Assembly (NCBI GenBank): GCA_024398835.1
Contig: JAKSIK010000018.1
Span: 1 to 48,412 of the forward strand
DNA length: 48,412 bases
Reading direction: 5' to 3'
Source: Fibrobacter sp.
Lineage (GTDB): Bacteria; Fibrobacterota; Fibrobacteria; Fibrobacterales; Fibrobacteraceae
Shown here: positions 16,876 to 25,178 of the stretch, piece after piece
How positions within the stretch are numbered: position 1 is the first letter of the stretch
Layout: each line of letters starts with the position of its first letter
The notes under the pieces: generated by a model
What the model was told of the DNA's origin: nothing
The model's input: only the letters and a program-made list of their open reading frames with translations
The model's database searches: none
Translations under genes and position numbers: made by a program

Positions 16876-17865
16876 ATGAAGGCGTTGCTCATCATCGCTC
16901 ACCATTCCATCATCCCTGGGGCCTTCAAGGGCTTTGAAGAGGTGATGGACCGCTTGCATCACGAACTGCCTGGCACGCGTGTGGCTAGCACGAGTCTTCT
17001 GGATTTGGAGAAGGACTTGCGGACGCTTCTGCGCGAAGATGTGGAGTCTGTGGCACTTTTCCCATACCTGCTTTTGAATGGACAGCACGCTCGGAATGAT
17101 GTGCCGATGGTCATGTCTAAATTGCAGGCGGAATTCCCCAACATTCCCATCACGCTGTTGCCTTGCCTCGGGGACTGGAGCAACTTTACGGATATGGTGG
17201 TGGAGAGTGTGGTTAATGCACAATTCACAATTCAAAATTCAAAATTGAAAATTGAAAATGCGGGCGCGGAATCTTCTACCTCGGGCGCGGTTCCTGCGCA
17301 AAATTTGGGCGCAGTTCCGCCCGCGGATGTAAATAATACATCATTGCGAGCCGCGGATGCGGCGAAGCAATCTCTCTTTGCGATGGAGATGAATCTGGAG
17401 GGCCGCAACGTGCTTGTGGTGGGTGGAGGTTCCATTGCTCTCCGGAAGGTGAAGACGCTTCTCCCCACAGGAGCCCGCATCAAGGTGGTTTCTCCGCAGT
17501 TTGCTCCAGAATTTGCAGAAATTTCCTCCCCAAACTGCATGCTGGTTCAGCATCCTTACGAGCCTGCGGATTTGATGGGCGTTTTTCTAGCTTTCATCTG
17601 CACGGACAAGCCCGCTGTGAATGCCCAGGTCAGCAATGACGCTCGGGCCCGCCGCATTCTGGTGAACAATGCCTGCGATTATCTGGATGGCGATTTCATC
17701 GTCCCCGCCCGCATGGATTTCGGTGAAAATATCGCTGTGACAGTTTCTACCCAGGGCCGCACTCCCGCGCTTGCCAAAAAACTCAAGCAAAAAATCCAGA
17801 AAGAGTGGGGCCAGGAATTGGTCCAATTGGAAAAGAATTTTCTAGATTCCTCTACGACCCCTTGA
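16876..17865 (+). CDS. CbiX-type sirohydrochlorin chelatase fused to precorrin-2 dehydrogenase (SirC/CysG-N)
   Basis: 329 residues in one unbroken frame. Residues 1-115 are a short CbiX-like chelatase half (ALLIIAHHSIIPG; GQHARNDVPMVM) that keeps His residues expected to bind the metal. Residues ~170-329 are a precorrin-2 dehydrogenase of the Met8p/CysG N-terminal type: NVLVVGGGSIALRK for NAD, CDYLDGDFIVPAR, and a QGRTPALAKKLKQKI helix. Together they would turn precorrin-2 into sirohydrochlorin and insert the metal, giving siroheme or a cobalt chelate. The ~55-residue linker is encoded by low-complexity DNA and a dispersed 'CATTGCGAG' repeat. An internal ATG at 17382 could start the second domain separately. 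GGGAG precedes the ATG. hemB follows. Confidence 0.87.
   Translation: MKALLIIAHHSIIPGAFKGFEEVMDRLHHELPGTRVASTSLLDLEKDLRTLLREDVESVALFPYLLLNGQHARNDVPMVMSKLQAEFPNIPITLLPCLGDWSNFTDMVVESVVNAQFTIQNSKLKIENAGAESSTSGAVPAQNLGAVPPADVNNTSLRAADAAKQSLFAMEMNLEGRNVLVVGGGSIALRKVKTLLPTGARIKVVSPQFAPEFAEISSPNCMLVQHPYEPADLMGVFLAFICTDKPAVNAQVSNDARARRILVNNACDYLDGDFIVPARMDFGENIAVTVSTQGRTPALAKKLKQKIQKEWGQELVQLEKNFLDSSTTP
17219..17373 (+). repeat. Low-complexity tract plus CATTGCGAG-type repeat inside the CbiX-SirC linker
   Basis: Positions 17219-17265 are an AT-rich run of AATTCAAAATT-like units that resembles the intergenic spacers at 22170 and 17890. Positions 17341-17373 carry CATTGCGAG, a short GC-rich middle, and GAAGCAATC, the inverted-arm form of the element found six times in hemA. 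Both are translated in frame as the linker between the two enzymatic halves. Confidence 0.75.
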
Positions 17866-17930
17866 TGTTTTTCGTAACCCGTATCTTAATCTCATAATTT
17901 ATAATTCATAATTCATACTTGGTACCCCCT

Positions 17931-18899
17931 ATGATTATCCGTCCTCGTCGCTTACGTCAGAATGAAACTATCCGCAACATGATTGCGGAAACTGCTGTGA
18001 ACTCCGCTTCCCTGGTTTACCCCATGTTTGTGGTGGAAGGTGAGGGTGTGAAGGAAGAAATCCCTTCCATGCCAGGCCAGTTCCGTTTTTCCATTGATGA
18101 GTTGCTGAAAGAGGTTGCGACTTTTAGTGAAATTGGATTGAAAAGCGTTCTTCTGTTTGGTATTCCGGACCATAAGGACGAAATGGCGTCTGCTGCTTAC
18201 GATGATGATGGTGTTGTGCAGCGTGCAGTACGTGCCCTCAAGGCGAATTTCCCGGACTTGTACGTGATTACGGATGTGTGTCTTTGCGAATACATGAGCC
18301 ACGGGCATTGTGGTGTCATTAAGGATAATGATGTGGATAATGACCCCACGCTTGAACTCTTGGCAAAGACAGCGCTTTCTCATGCGGTGGCGGGTGCGGA
18401 TATGGTGGCTCCTTCCGACATGATGGATGGTCGTGTGGCCGCCATTCGCGAAAAGTTGGATGAGGCTGGATTTACTAACACACCCATTATGGCTTACAGT
18501 GCCAAGTATGCTAGCGCCTTCTATGGTCCCTTCCGCGATGCAGCGGATTCTGCACCGCATTTTGGCAACCGCAAAACTTACCAGATGGATGTGCGGAACT
18601 CTCGCGAGGCATTGCACGAGGTGGAGTTGGATATTGAGGAAGGTGCGGATATCGTCATGGTGAAGCCTGGCCTTGCTTTTTTGGATGTACTTCGCCAGAC
18701 GGCAGAAATCAGCAATGTGCCTGTAGCTGTGTACAACGTGAGCGGCGAATATGCCATGGTCAAGGCCGCCGCTCAGAACGGCTGGATTGACGAGAATGCC
18801 ATCATCCGCGAATCTCTTATCGCTTTCAAACGCGCCGGTGCCGATATCATTATTACTTACCACGCTAAGGAAGCTTTAGAGAAGGGGCTGGTTGGATAG
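17931..18899 (+). CDS. hemB: Delta-aminolevulinic acid dehydratase (porphobilinogen synthase)
   Basis: 322 residues from the ATG at 17931. The metal-binding cluster DVCLCEYMSHGHCG has three cysteines, as in zinc-dependent enzymes. The two Schiff-base lysines sit in AYSAKYAS and in IVMVKPGLAFLDV. The enzyme joins two 5-aminolevulinate molecules to porphobilinogen in the cytosol. It follows the siroheme fusion gene after 65 bases of AT-rich 'AATTCATAATTCAT' spacer. HemC, the next enzyme in the path, is 17 kb away. No Shine-Dalgarno is evident. Confidence 0.96.
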   Translation: MIIRPRRLRQNETIRNMIAETAVNSASLVYPMFVVEGEGVKEEIPSMPGQFRFSIDELLKEVATFSEIGLKSVLLFGIPDHKDEMASAAYDDDGVVQRAVRALKANFPDLYVITDVCLCEYMSHGHCGVIKDNDVDNDPTLELLAKTALSHAVAGADMVAPSDMMDGRVAAIREKLDEAGFTNTPIMAYSAKYASAFYGPFRDAADSAPHFGNRKTYQMDVRNSREALHEVELDIEEGADIVMVKPGLAFLDVLRQTAEISNVPVAVYNVSGEYAMVKAAAQNGWIDENAIIRESLIAFKRAGADIIITYHAKEALEKGLVG

Positions 18900-18978
18900 G
18901 TAAACTCTTTCCAGTTGCAATGTTTTTTTTTCTTTTACTACATTTACTGTGTCAAAAATTTCCTAAAAGGACAATAAA

Positions 18979-20247
18979 ATGGCTAAGAAAGAATCCAAGA
19001 AAAAAGTGGTCCTCGCCTATAGCGGTGGACTGGATACCTCTATCATTATTCCCTGGCTCAAGGAAACCTACGATGTTGAAGTCATCGCCTTTGCTGCTGA
19101 CCTGGGTCAGAACGATTTCCCGAACGCCAAGGCTCTGGAACAGAAGGCTCTCGCAACGGGCGCTTCCAAGTGCTATGTGCTGGACTTGAAGAAGGAATTC
19201 CTCGAAGAATACGTTTGGCCCACTGTCCGTGCTGGTGCCAAGTATGAAAGCACTTACCTCCTGGGAACTTCTTTCGCCCGTCCTCTCATCGCCAAGTATC
19301 AGGTGAAGATTGCTGAAAAGGAAGGCGCTTACGCTGTGGCTCATGGTGCTACCGGAAAGGGTAACGACCAGGTCCGTTTCGAACTGACCTACGCTGCTCT
19401 CAATCCGAAGCTGGAAGTCATCGCTCCGTGGAAGGATCCTCGCTGGACGTTCCACAGCCGCGAAGATGCCATCGACTACGCTGCCGCTCACAAGATTCCG
19501 CTGAACGGCATCAGCAAGAAGAAGATTTATTCCGAAGACGGCAACCTCTGGCACCTCTCTCACGAAGGTGGCATCCTGGAATTCCCGGATAAGGAACACC
19601 AGTATGATATGCTGAAGCACACCAAGACCTTCGAGAAGGCTCCCAACAAGGCTGCCCACGTGACCATCGGTTTCGAGAAGGGTAATCCGGTTTCCATCAA
19701 CGGCAAGAAGATGGGCGCTGTGGAACTCTTGGAATTCTTGAACAAGGTCGGTGGCGACAACGCCTGCGGTCTTCTGGATATCGTTGAAAACCGTCTCGTG
19801 GGCCTCAAGAGCCGCGGCGTGTACGAAACTCCGGGTGGCACTCTCCTCTACAAGGCTCATGAATGCCTGATGCAGCTTGTGCTGGACAAGGAAACTTTGT
19901 TCGAAGCTCAGAAGATGTCTATGACTTACGCAAACCTCGTGTACAATGGCCAGTGGTTCACTCCGCTCCGCCAGGCTATGGACGCTTTCTTCCAGGAAGT
20001 GAACAACGTGGTTACCGGCGAAGTGACTCTCAAGCTCTACAAGGGTAACATCATTCCGGCCGGTATCAAGAGCCCGTACAGCTTGTACGACATGGGCCTC
20101 GGTGGATTCACTGATGTGGACATGTACGACCAGAAGGATGCAACTGGATTCATCCGTTGCTTCGGCCTTCCGCTGAAGACTCGCGCCCTCTTGCTCGGCA
20201 AGAAGACCAACGTGGACTTTGGTGGCGTGCCCAGCTTGAAGAAGTAG
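18979..20247 (+). CDS. argG: Argininosuccinate synthase
   Basis: 422 residues. The ATP-binding P-loop VLAYSGGLDTSIIIPWLKE is near residues 12-30, followed by VEVIAFAADLGQ and, further on, GATGKGNDQVRFEL, the citrulline/aspartate site. It ligates citrulline and aspartate in arginine synthesis. CTAAAAGGACAATAAA before the ATG supplies a Shine-Dalgarno. A strong intrinsic terminator follows 40 bases after the stop, so this is probably a single-gene unit. Codon use is strongly biased, as in highly expressed genes. Confidence 0.97.
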   Translation: MAKKESKKKVVLAYSGGLDTSIIIPWLKETYDVEVIAFAADLGQNDFPNAKALEQKALATGASKCYVLDLKKEFLEEYVWPTVRAGAKYESTYLLGTSFARPLIAKYQVKIAEKEGAYAVAHGATGKGNDQVRFELTYAALNPKLEVIAPWKDPRWTFHSREDAIDYAAAHKIPLNGISKKKIYSEDGNLWHLSHEGGILEFPDKEHQYDMLKHTKTFEKAPNKAAHVTIGFEKGNPVSINGKKMGAVELLEFLNKVGGDNACGLLDIVENRLVGLKSRGVYETPGGTLLYKAHECLMQLVLDKETLFEAQKMSMTYANLVYNGQWFTPLRQAMDAFFQEVNNVVTGEVTLKLYKGNIIPAGIKSPYSLYDMGLGGFTDVDMYDQKDATGFIRCFGLPLKTRALLLGKKTNVDFGGVPSLKK

Positions 20248-20289
20248 TGCTTTGTAAGTACTTCTGTTTTTCTTGATAAATACGGAATT

Positions 20290-20315
20290 GCCCTCGGCTT
20301 TTGCCGAGGGCTTTT
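20290..20315 (+). terminator. Intrinsic terminator after argG
   Basis: A perfect 9-bp stem GCCCTCGGC / GCCGAGGGC with a TTTT loop is followed by TTTTC. It lies about 40 bases after the argG stop and about 37 bases before the Nif3-like start. Confidence 0.92.
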
Positions 20316-20351
20316 CTACATTGGTAGAGGTTATTTGGTAGTGAGGTCCCG

Positions 20352-21113
20352 ATGAAACTTTCCGAATTCTCCTTTTGGCTTGATAATCTCTTGGAACCGT
20401 GGGCTTTCAAGGATTACTGCGTGGACGGCCTTTGCGTAGAGGCTAGCGACCAGGTGACGAAAATTGTGACGGGAGTGAGTTTTCGGGATCGCCTCATCGA
20501 TGCGGCCATCGAGCAGGAGGCGGACTGCATCATCGTTCATCATCCCAACGGCTTCTGGAACGGAGACAACCGCGTTCTGACGGGGAAGTTCGGGGAGCGC
20601 ATGAAACGCCTCATGAAGCATGGCATCTCCCTCTATGGCTATCACCTCCCGCTGGACGGTCACCCTGAAATCGGGAACAACGCCCTCATTGCTGTGGCTT
20701 TTGGCCTTACGAATCGGGAGGGATTTATGCGTGAGGGGGAGCGGCCCGTTGGCTGGATCGGAGAATTCCCGACGGCACTCAGCCGACAGCAGTTCCTGGA
20801 CCTGGCCCGAAAGGTCTTCCCTCATGGGGTCCAGACGGAACTCTTCTACGGTGCGGATTCCATCAAGAAGGTGGCCATCTGCAGCGGCAGTGGGGCGAGC
20901 GGCATTGAGGAAGCGCTTGACTTGGGTTGCGATGCGTTCATTACCGGCGAAATCAAGGAAGCGGTCCCTATAGCGGTGGAGGAGGCCTGCTTCAATCTGA
21001 TTGCGGCGGGACACCACCGTACCGAGGTCTTTGGTGTGAGGGCATTGGCGGAAAAAATCCAGAAGGAACTGTCAATTCCTGCAAATTTCGTGGACATTGA
21101 CAACCCGATATAG
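20352..21113 (+). CDS. Nif3-like dinuclear metal-centre protein
   Basis: 253 residues, the usual length of the short (YbgI-type) members. The metal-binding signatures are IIVHHPNGFW near residue 60 and YGYHLPLDGHPEIGNNALI near 100, and the closing block is CDAFITGEIKEAV with a late AAGHHRTEVFGVRAL. The family forms hexameric toroids with two metal ions; its biochemical role is debated (proposed GTP cyclohydrolase-like). It stands alone between a terminator and the PadR promoter. Confidence 0.92.
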   Translation: MKLSEFSFWLDNLLEPWAFKDYCVDGLCVEASDQVTKIVTGVSFRDRLIDAAIEQEADCIIVHHPNGFWNGDNRVLTGKFGERMKRLMKHGISLYGYHLPLDGHPEIGNNALIAVAFGLTNREGFMREGERPVGWIGEFPTALSRQQFLDLARKVFPHGVQTELFYGADSIKKVAICSGSGASGIEEALDLGCDAFITGEIKEAVPIAVEEACFNLIAAGHHRTEVFGVRALAEKIQKELSIPANFVDIDNPI

Positions 21114-21228
21114 GCTTGTTTGGAGCCGATACGAAGGATTCTTTGCCCGATATTGACCCGTCTTTGCCCATCCCCCCATATTTTTCAATTTTTTCTCGAA
21201 AGAATGAACCACTTGCCCATTTTTTAGG

Positions 21229-21263
21229 TATATTCAAAGCGTAAAATATTCCAACTTGGAATA
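21229..21263 (+). promoter_or_regulatory. padR promoter with palindromic operator
   Basis: A TATATT hexamer at 21229-21234 is followed by a perfect 8+1+8 palindrome, TATTCCAA-C-TTGGAATA, at 21247-21263. With normal spacing the transcript begins near 21241, so the palindrome covers about +6 to +22 and sits 39 bases before the padR ATG. This is a fitting site for autorepression by the PadR protein, though that is an inference. Confidence 0.6.
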
Positions 21264-21302
21264 ATTGGTGGTTAGACCGCCGCAAAATGACGAAGGTATT
21301 TG

Positions 21303-21935
21303 ATGAATCGTTACGATCTTGTATTGCTTGGCTTGATTCTGGAGCACGAACGCAGTGGCTATGATATCATTACGGAAATTCGTGACCGAGAACTGGACCG
21401 CTGGGCAAACTTGAGTACTTCCACCGTCTATAACCGTTTGACCACTCTCGAGAAGAACGAGTGTATCGTGGGCCGCACGGAACGGGACGGAAATCGTCCA
21501 GAGCGCGTAGTTTTCAATATCACGGAAAAGGGTAGGGAGGTGCTTCGCAAGGAAGTGCTGAAGCATCTGACGGGCTTCAACGACGACCCCCGCACTTTGG
21601 GTTTTGCCTTCCTCTTTGGCGCCGACAACAAGGAACTCATCCGCACGCTGGAGGTTCATGAGCGCCGCCTGGTTCAGGAGATTGAAAACTTGGAGAAGAT
21701 GATTGCGGAAGAGCCGAAGCCCACGCTTTATCCGGAAGGTCCGTTCCTCAACTGCATGAGCCGCGACCACATTCTGGTGGAGCTCAAGTACGTCCGCGCC
21801 GCCATCAGCATCCTCAGGGACCCTGTCCGCAACAAGAAGCTGGACGGATACTTCTATATCAACTTCGGTAACCGCCAGTTCGTGAAGGACCACGACCTGG
21901 AAGGCGAGCAGAAATCGCCCGAGGCCGGAAACTAA
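21303..21935 (+). CDS. PadR-family transcriptional regulator
   Basis: 210 residues from the ATG at 21303, with AAGG upstream. The N-terminal winged helix is LVLLGLILEHERSGYDIITE through STSTVYNRLTTLEKNECIVG and GRPERVVFNITEKGRE-like text (here NRPERVVFNITEKGRE), about residues 5-85. The C-terminal half is the helical dimerisation domain of the Vir_act_alpha_C type with a leucine-rich heptad stretch. PadR proteins repress detoxification, drug-efflux or phenolic-acid genes on ligand binding. Neither neighbour is an obvious efflux gene; a perfect palindrome in its own leader suggests autoregulation. Confidence 0.92.
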   Translation: MNRYDLVLLGLILEHERSGYDIITEIRDRELDRWANLSTSTVYNRLTTLEKNECIVGRTERDGNRPERVVFNITEKGREVLRKEVLKHLTGFNDDPRTLGFAFLFGADNKELIRTLEVHERRLVQEIENLEKMIAEEPKPTLYPEGPFLNCMSRDHILVELKYVRAAISILRDPVRNKKLDGYFYINFGNRQFVKDHDLEGEQKSPEAGN

Positions 21936-22264
21936 TTATGAATGCAGAATGCAGAATGATGAATTTTGTCGAGGCGAGTGCAGCGACCGAGCTTGCTCGG
22001 GCATTGTACAAGTACCAAACCTGTCGCTCGAAAATAGAAAAGCAAGCTTTTCTACTTTGCTCGCTTATGGGTTTGTGCCGAGCCGAAGTCAAAATGAGTG
22101 CGAAGCACTAATGCGGAATGATGAATGCAGAATGCTGAATGATGAAATGAGATTTGCGAGAAATAATTCTTAATTTTGAAAAGGATGTTTTTTTCGAGAT
22201 AATTTTGAATTTTAAATTTTGAATTGTGAATTTATAACTTAACCCCCTCTCTAACGGAGATAAA
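21936..22264. repeat. Spacer with AATGCAGAATG low-complexity repeats and hairpins
   Basis: No credible gene. Short units of GAATGCAGAATGATGAAT form occur at 21939-21962 and 22113-22147. Between them are hairpins: CCGAGC-TT-GCTCGG at 21987-22000 and GAAAAGC-AA-GCTTTTC at 22037-22052, followed by GAGCCGAAG. The block resembles the one after the GH94 gene at 24800-24850. The last part (22165-22235) is AT-rich with TTTTGAATTTT units and leads to a clear CGGAG ribosome binding site for the GH94 gene. Confidence 0.7.
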
Positions 22265-24790
22265 ATGGCTACAACAAAAGCAAAGAAAAGCGCCTGCAAA
22301 ACTGCTGCTAAGAAGGTTGCCCCCAAGGCTGCCGCTCAGTACGGTTATTTTGACGACGCCGCTAAGGAATACGTTCTTACCACACCGGCAACCCCGATCA
22401 AGTGGTGCAACTATGTTGGTACTCTGAACTTCGGTGGTATCGTGGATACTACTGGTGGTACGCTGGTTTGCAAGGGCGACCCTGCTCTGAACCGTATTAC
22501 CAAGTACATCGCTCAGATGCCCTGCTCTGACTTCAAGGCCAGCACCGTGTACATCCGCATCAAGGATGGCAACGGCTTCAAGGTGTTCTCTCCGTTCGTG
22601 GTTCCCACCCTCACCAAAATGGACAAGTGGGAATGCCATGTGGGTCTTTCCTACATGCGCTGGATTGCCGAATGCCTCGGCGTCCGCACTCAGGTGACGA
22701 TTTTTGTGCCGACGGGCTCCAACACGCTCCTCCAGGACATCCAGGTGACGAACCTCGGTGGTAGTGCCAAGGAAATTGATGTGATTCCGGTTTATGAATT
22801 CAGCCACTTTGAAGCTGAAAAGCAGCTCACCAACGCTGACTGGGTTCCTCAGACCATGACCCTCAAGGCTCATTGGGAAAAGGATAAGCATGTTGTTCTG
22901 GAACAGTATGCCTACATGAAGCGCGACTACGCTGTGAACTATGTGACCGCCAACTGCAAGGTCGGTTCCTTCGATGGCGACCGCCGCGTGTTCCTCGGTG
23001 CTAACGAAATGGGCTCCTGGGCATGCCCCCTCAGCCTCGGCAACAAGGAACTCTCCAACAGTGAATGCGACCGTGGCGACAACATCGCTGCCCTCATGAT
23101 TCACGGTGGCAAGATTGCTGCCAAGAAGACCTTCCGCACCTGCACACAGCTCGGTCAGGAACAGAGTCTCAAGGTTGCTGCCAAGGCCATCGCCAAGTAC
23201 CGCGACTTGAAGAATGTGGACAAGGCTTTTGCGGAACTTGCCGACTTCTGGAAGAACTATCTCTCTACCATCCAGGTGAATACTCCGGATGCTTCCTTCA
23301 ATACCATGGTGAACGTGCACAACCCGCGCCAGTGCCACACCACCAAGAACTGGAGCCGCTATCTGTCCCTCTATCAGTTGGGCTACGGCACCAGCCGCGG
23401 TATCGGTTATCGTGACTCCACGCAGGATTTGATGGGCGTCATGAGCCACATGCCGGAAGAAGCACTGGTTCTCACCAAGAACTTGATTTCTGTGCAGCGT
23501 CCGGAAGGTAACGCCATGCACCAGTATGCTCCTCTCGCTCTCGCCGAAGATACGGGTAGCGAAGCTAACGCCGGTGACTCTCGTGAAAAGGCTGGCGTGA
23601 AGGATGCCAAGGGCAACCCGATGTATGCCGACTGGTATGGCGATGACCATCTCTGGATTGTCCTCACGGTGGCTAGCTACCTGAAGGAAACGGGCAAGAT
23701 GAGCCTCCTGAAGGAAGAAATTCCGTTCTATGTGGCTGGCAAGAAGCGCGCTGCACGCCCCAAGGGCACTGTGCTCGAACACTTGCAGCGCTCTGTGAAG
23801 TTCTCTCGCGAACACTTGGGCAAGCACAAGCTCCCGCTCCTCGGCTTTGCTGACTGGAACGACTGCATGAACCTCCCGCTCGGTGCTGAATCCACCTTCA
23901 ATACTGCTTTGTACGCCAAGGCTTTGCTCGAAATGATGGACATCGAAGAACAGCTGGGCGATAAGAAGGCTGTTGCCATGTATAAGGGCTGGTACGAAGA
24001 CGTGAAAAAGGCCTTCAATGACAGCGCTTGGGATGGCAAGTGGTGGACTCGTTGGTTCGACAAGGACGGCAACGGCTACGGTGTTTCCAAGGCCAAGTAC
24101 GGCAAGATTTATTGTAACGGTCAGTCCTGGCCGGTAATCGCCGGCATTGCCTTCGGCGACCGCGCCAAGCAGGGCATGGACAGCCTGAACAAACTCCTCA
24201 ACACCAAGTATGGCGTGAAGAGCTCTACTCCGGGCTATCGCGGCTTTGAACCTGCAGTGGGTGGCATCTCCACCTATCCTCCAGGAGCAAAGGAAAATGG
24301 CGGTATCTTCCTCCACACGAACCCGTGGGTGATGATCGCCGAAACTATCCTCGGCCGTGGCGACAATGCTTTCCAGTATTACAACCAGATTAACCCGGCT
24401 TCCAAGAACGGCATCCTCGACGTGTTCGAATCCGAACCGTACTGCTATCCGCAGAACATCCTCGGTGACGAACACAAGCAGTTCGGTATGGGCCGTAACG
24501 CATGGCTCTCCGGTACTTCCACTTGGACTTACCAGGCTGCAACGCAGTTCATCATCGGTATCCGCGCCAACTACAAGGGTCTCGTTGTGGATCCTTGCAT
24601 CCCGAGCAAGTGGGATGGCTTCACGGCTACCCGTAAGTTCCGCGGTGCAACATACGAAATCTCCGTGAAGAACCCGAAGCACGTGTGCAAGGGTGTGGCT
24701 CAGATGGTTGTTGATGGCAAGGCTATCGACTCCAACATTGCCCCGATCTTTACGAAGGGTGTGCACAAGGTCGAAGTCACATTGGGATAA
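22265..24790 (+). CDS. Glycoside hydrolase family 94 phosphorylase (cellobiose-phosphorylase-like)
   Basis: 841 residues, no signal peptide. GH94 marks in order: HTTKNWSRYLSLYQLGYG and GIGYRDSTQDLMGVM near 365-390, YGDDHLWIVLTVASYL near 458, and the catalytic-acid region FADWNDCMNLPLGAES near 528. GH94 enzymes split beta-linked glucosides with phosphate, giving glucose 1-phosphate, which saves ATP during growth on cellulose breakdown products. Cellobiose is the likeliest substrate in this lineage, but cellodextrins or other beta-glucosides cannot be excluded. The first ~25 residues are a Lys/Ala extension (CKTAAKKVAPKAAAQY) not part of the fold and similar to the YbeY extension. A CGGAG ribosome binding site precedes it; codon bias is strong. 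Confidence 0.9.
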   Translation: MATTKAKKSACKTAAKKVAPKAAAQYGYFDDAAKEYVLTTPATPIKWCNYVGTLNFGGIVDTTGGTLVCKGDPALNRITKYIAQMPCSDFKASTVYIRIKDGNGFKVFSPFVVPTLTKMDKWECHVGLSYMRWIAECLGVRTQVTIFVPTGSNTLLQDIQVTNLGGSAKEIDVIPVYEFSHFEAEKQLTNADWVPQTMTLKAHWEKDKHVVLEQYAYMKRDYAVNYVTANCKVGSFDGDRRVFLGANEMGSWACPLSLGNKELSNSECDRGDNIAALMIHGGKIAAKKTFRTCTQLGQEQSLKVAAKAIAKYRDLKNVDKAFAELADFWKNYLSTIQVNTPDASFNTMVNVHNPRQCHTTKNWSRYLSLYQLGYGTSRGIGYRDSTQDLMGVMSHMPEEALVLTKNLISVQRPEGNAMHQYAPLALAEDTGSEANAGDSREKAGVKDAKGNPMYADWYGDDHLWIVLTVASYLKETGKMSLLKEEIPFYVAGKKRAARPKGTVLEHLQRSVKFSREHLGKHKLPLLGFADWNDCMNLPLGAESTFNTALYAKALLEMMDIEEQLGDKKAVAMYKGWYEDVKKAFNDSAWDGKWWTRWFDKDGNGYGVSKAKYGKIYCNGQSWPVIAGIAFGDRAKQGMDSLNKLLNTKYGVKSSTPGYRGFEPAVGGISTYPPGAKENGGIFLHTNPWVMIAETILGRGDNAFQYYNQINPASKNGILDVFESEPYCYPQNILGDEHKQFGMGRNAWLSGTSTWTYQAATQFIIGIRANYKGLVVDPCIPSKWDGFTATRKFRGATYEISVKNPKHVCKGVAQMVVDGKAIDSNIAPIFTKGVHKVEVTLG

Positions 24791-25069
24791 TTGTTCGTAA
24801 GGCGAATGTCGCACCCAAGCTTGCTTGGGTATGACTGAGCCGAAGAACAATCTACCACGTAGTGGTAGCATTTGCACGATAACCTGCGTAATACGTCGTT
24901 TCCCCAAAGAGGATAACTCCACTAAGGGGTAAACCCCAAGTGTCGTATAGTTCGTCCCCTCACGTACGATTTGTACGCTACGGGGACTCGCGCCTAGTCT
25001 TACTTGGTTCTCCTGCAAATTATAGAAAGTGGAGTTTCCGCTCTCGCTCGGTACTAATCAAATTTTGAT
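24791..25069. repeat. Hairpin-rich spacer after the GH94 gene
   Basis: No gene is supported. The spacer contains several short inverted repeats: ACCCAAGC-TT-GCTTGGGT (24813-24830), CTACCAC-GTA-GTGGTAG (24852-24868), a GGGG-TAAA-CCCC hairpin near 24930, and nested GTAC arms between CCCCT and ACGGGG near 24955-24985. The opening GCGAATGTCGCACCCAAGC...GAGCCGAAG pattern parallels that at 21975-22090, so the GH94 gene is bracketed by two diverged copies of a hairpin element. Confidence 0.65.
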
Positions 25070-25099
25070 AAAAAGGGCGCTTGAAAAAGCGTCCTTTTT
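25070..25099 (+). terminator. Intrinsic terminator before the DUF4832 gene
   Basis: AAAAAGGGCGCTT and AAGCGTCCTTTTT form a stem with one G-T pair and a short GAAA loop, ending in a run of T. It insulates the next gene, which has its own TATATT hexamer. Confidence 0.85.
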
Positions 25100-25144
25100 C
25101 GTTGCCCAGGTTCAGTCCCTATTTGCCAATCCAATTATTTTATT

Positions 25145-25150
25145 TATATT
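25145..25150 (+). promoter_or_regulatory. Candidate -10 hexamer (TATATT) for the DUF4874/DUF4832 gene
   Basis: TATATT lies 28 nt before the ATG at 25179, with the Shine-Dalgarno TAAGGA between them. Confidence 0.5.
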
Positions 25151-25178
25151 CAAAATGGGATAACAGTAAGGATTGGGT

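Noticed and set aside
21949..22173. 74-residue frame in the spacer before the GH94 gene
   Set aside because: It is translated from low-complexity repeats and hairpins (for example NDECRMLNDEM), with no ribosome binding site.
22232..25018. 928-residue open frame on the minus strand opposite the GH94 gene
   Set aside because: It is a shadow caused by strong codon bias in the GH94 gene. It has no ribosome binding site and no recognisable domain, while the plus strand has full GH94 motifs.
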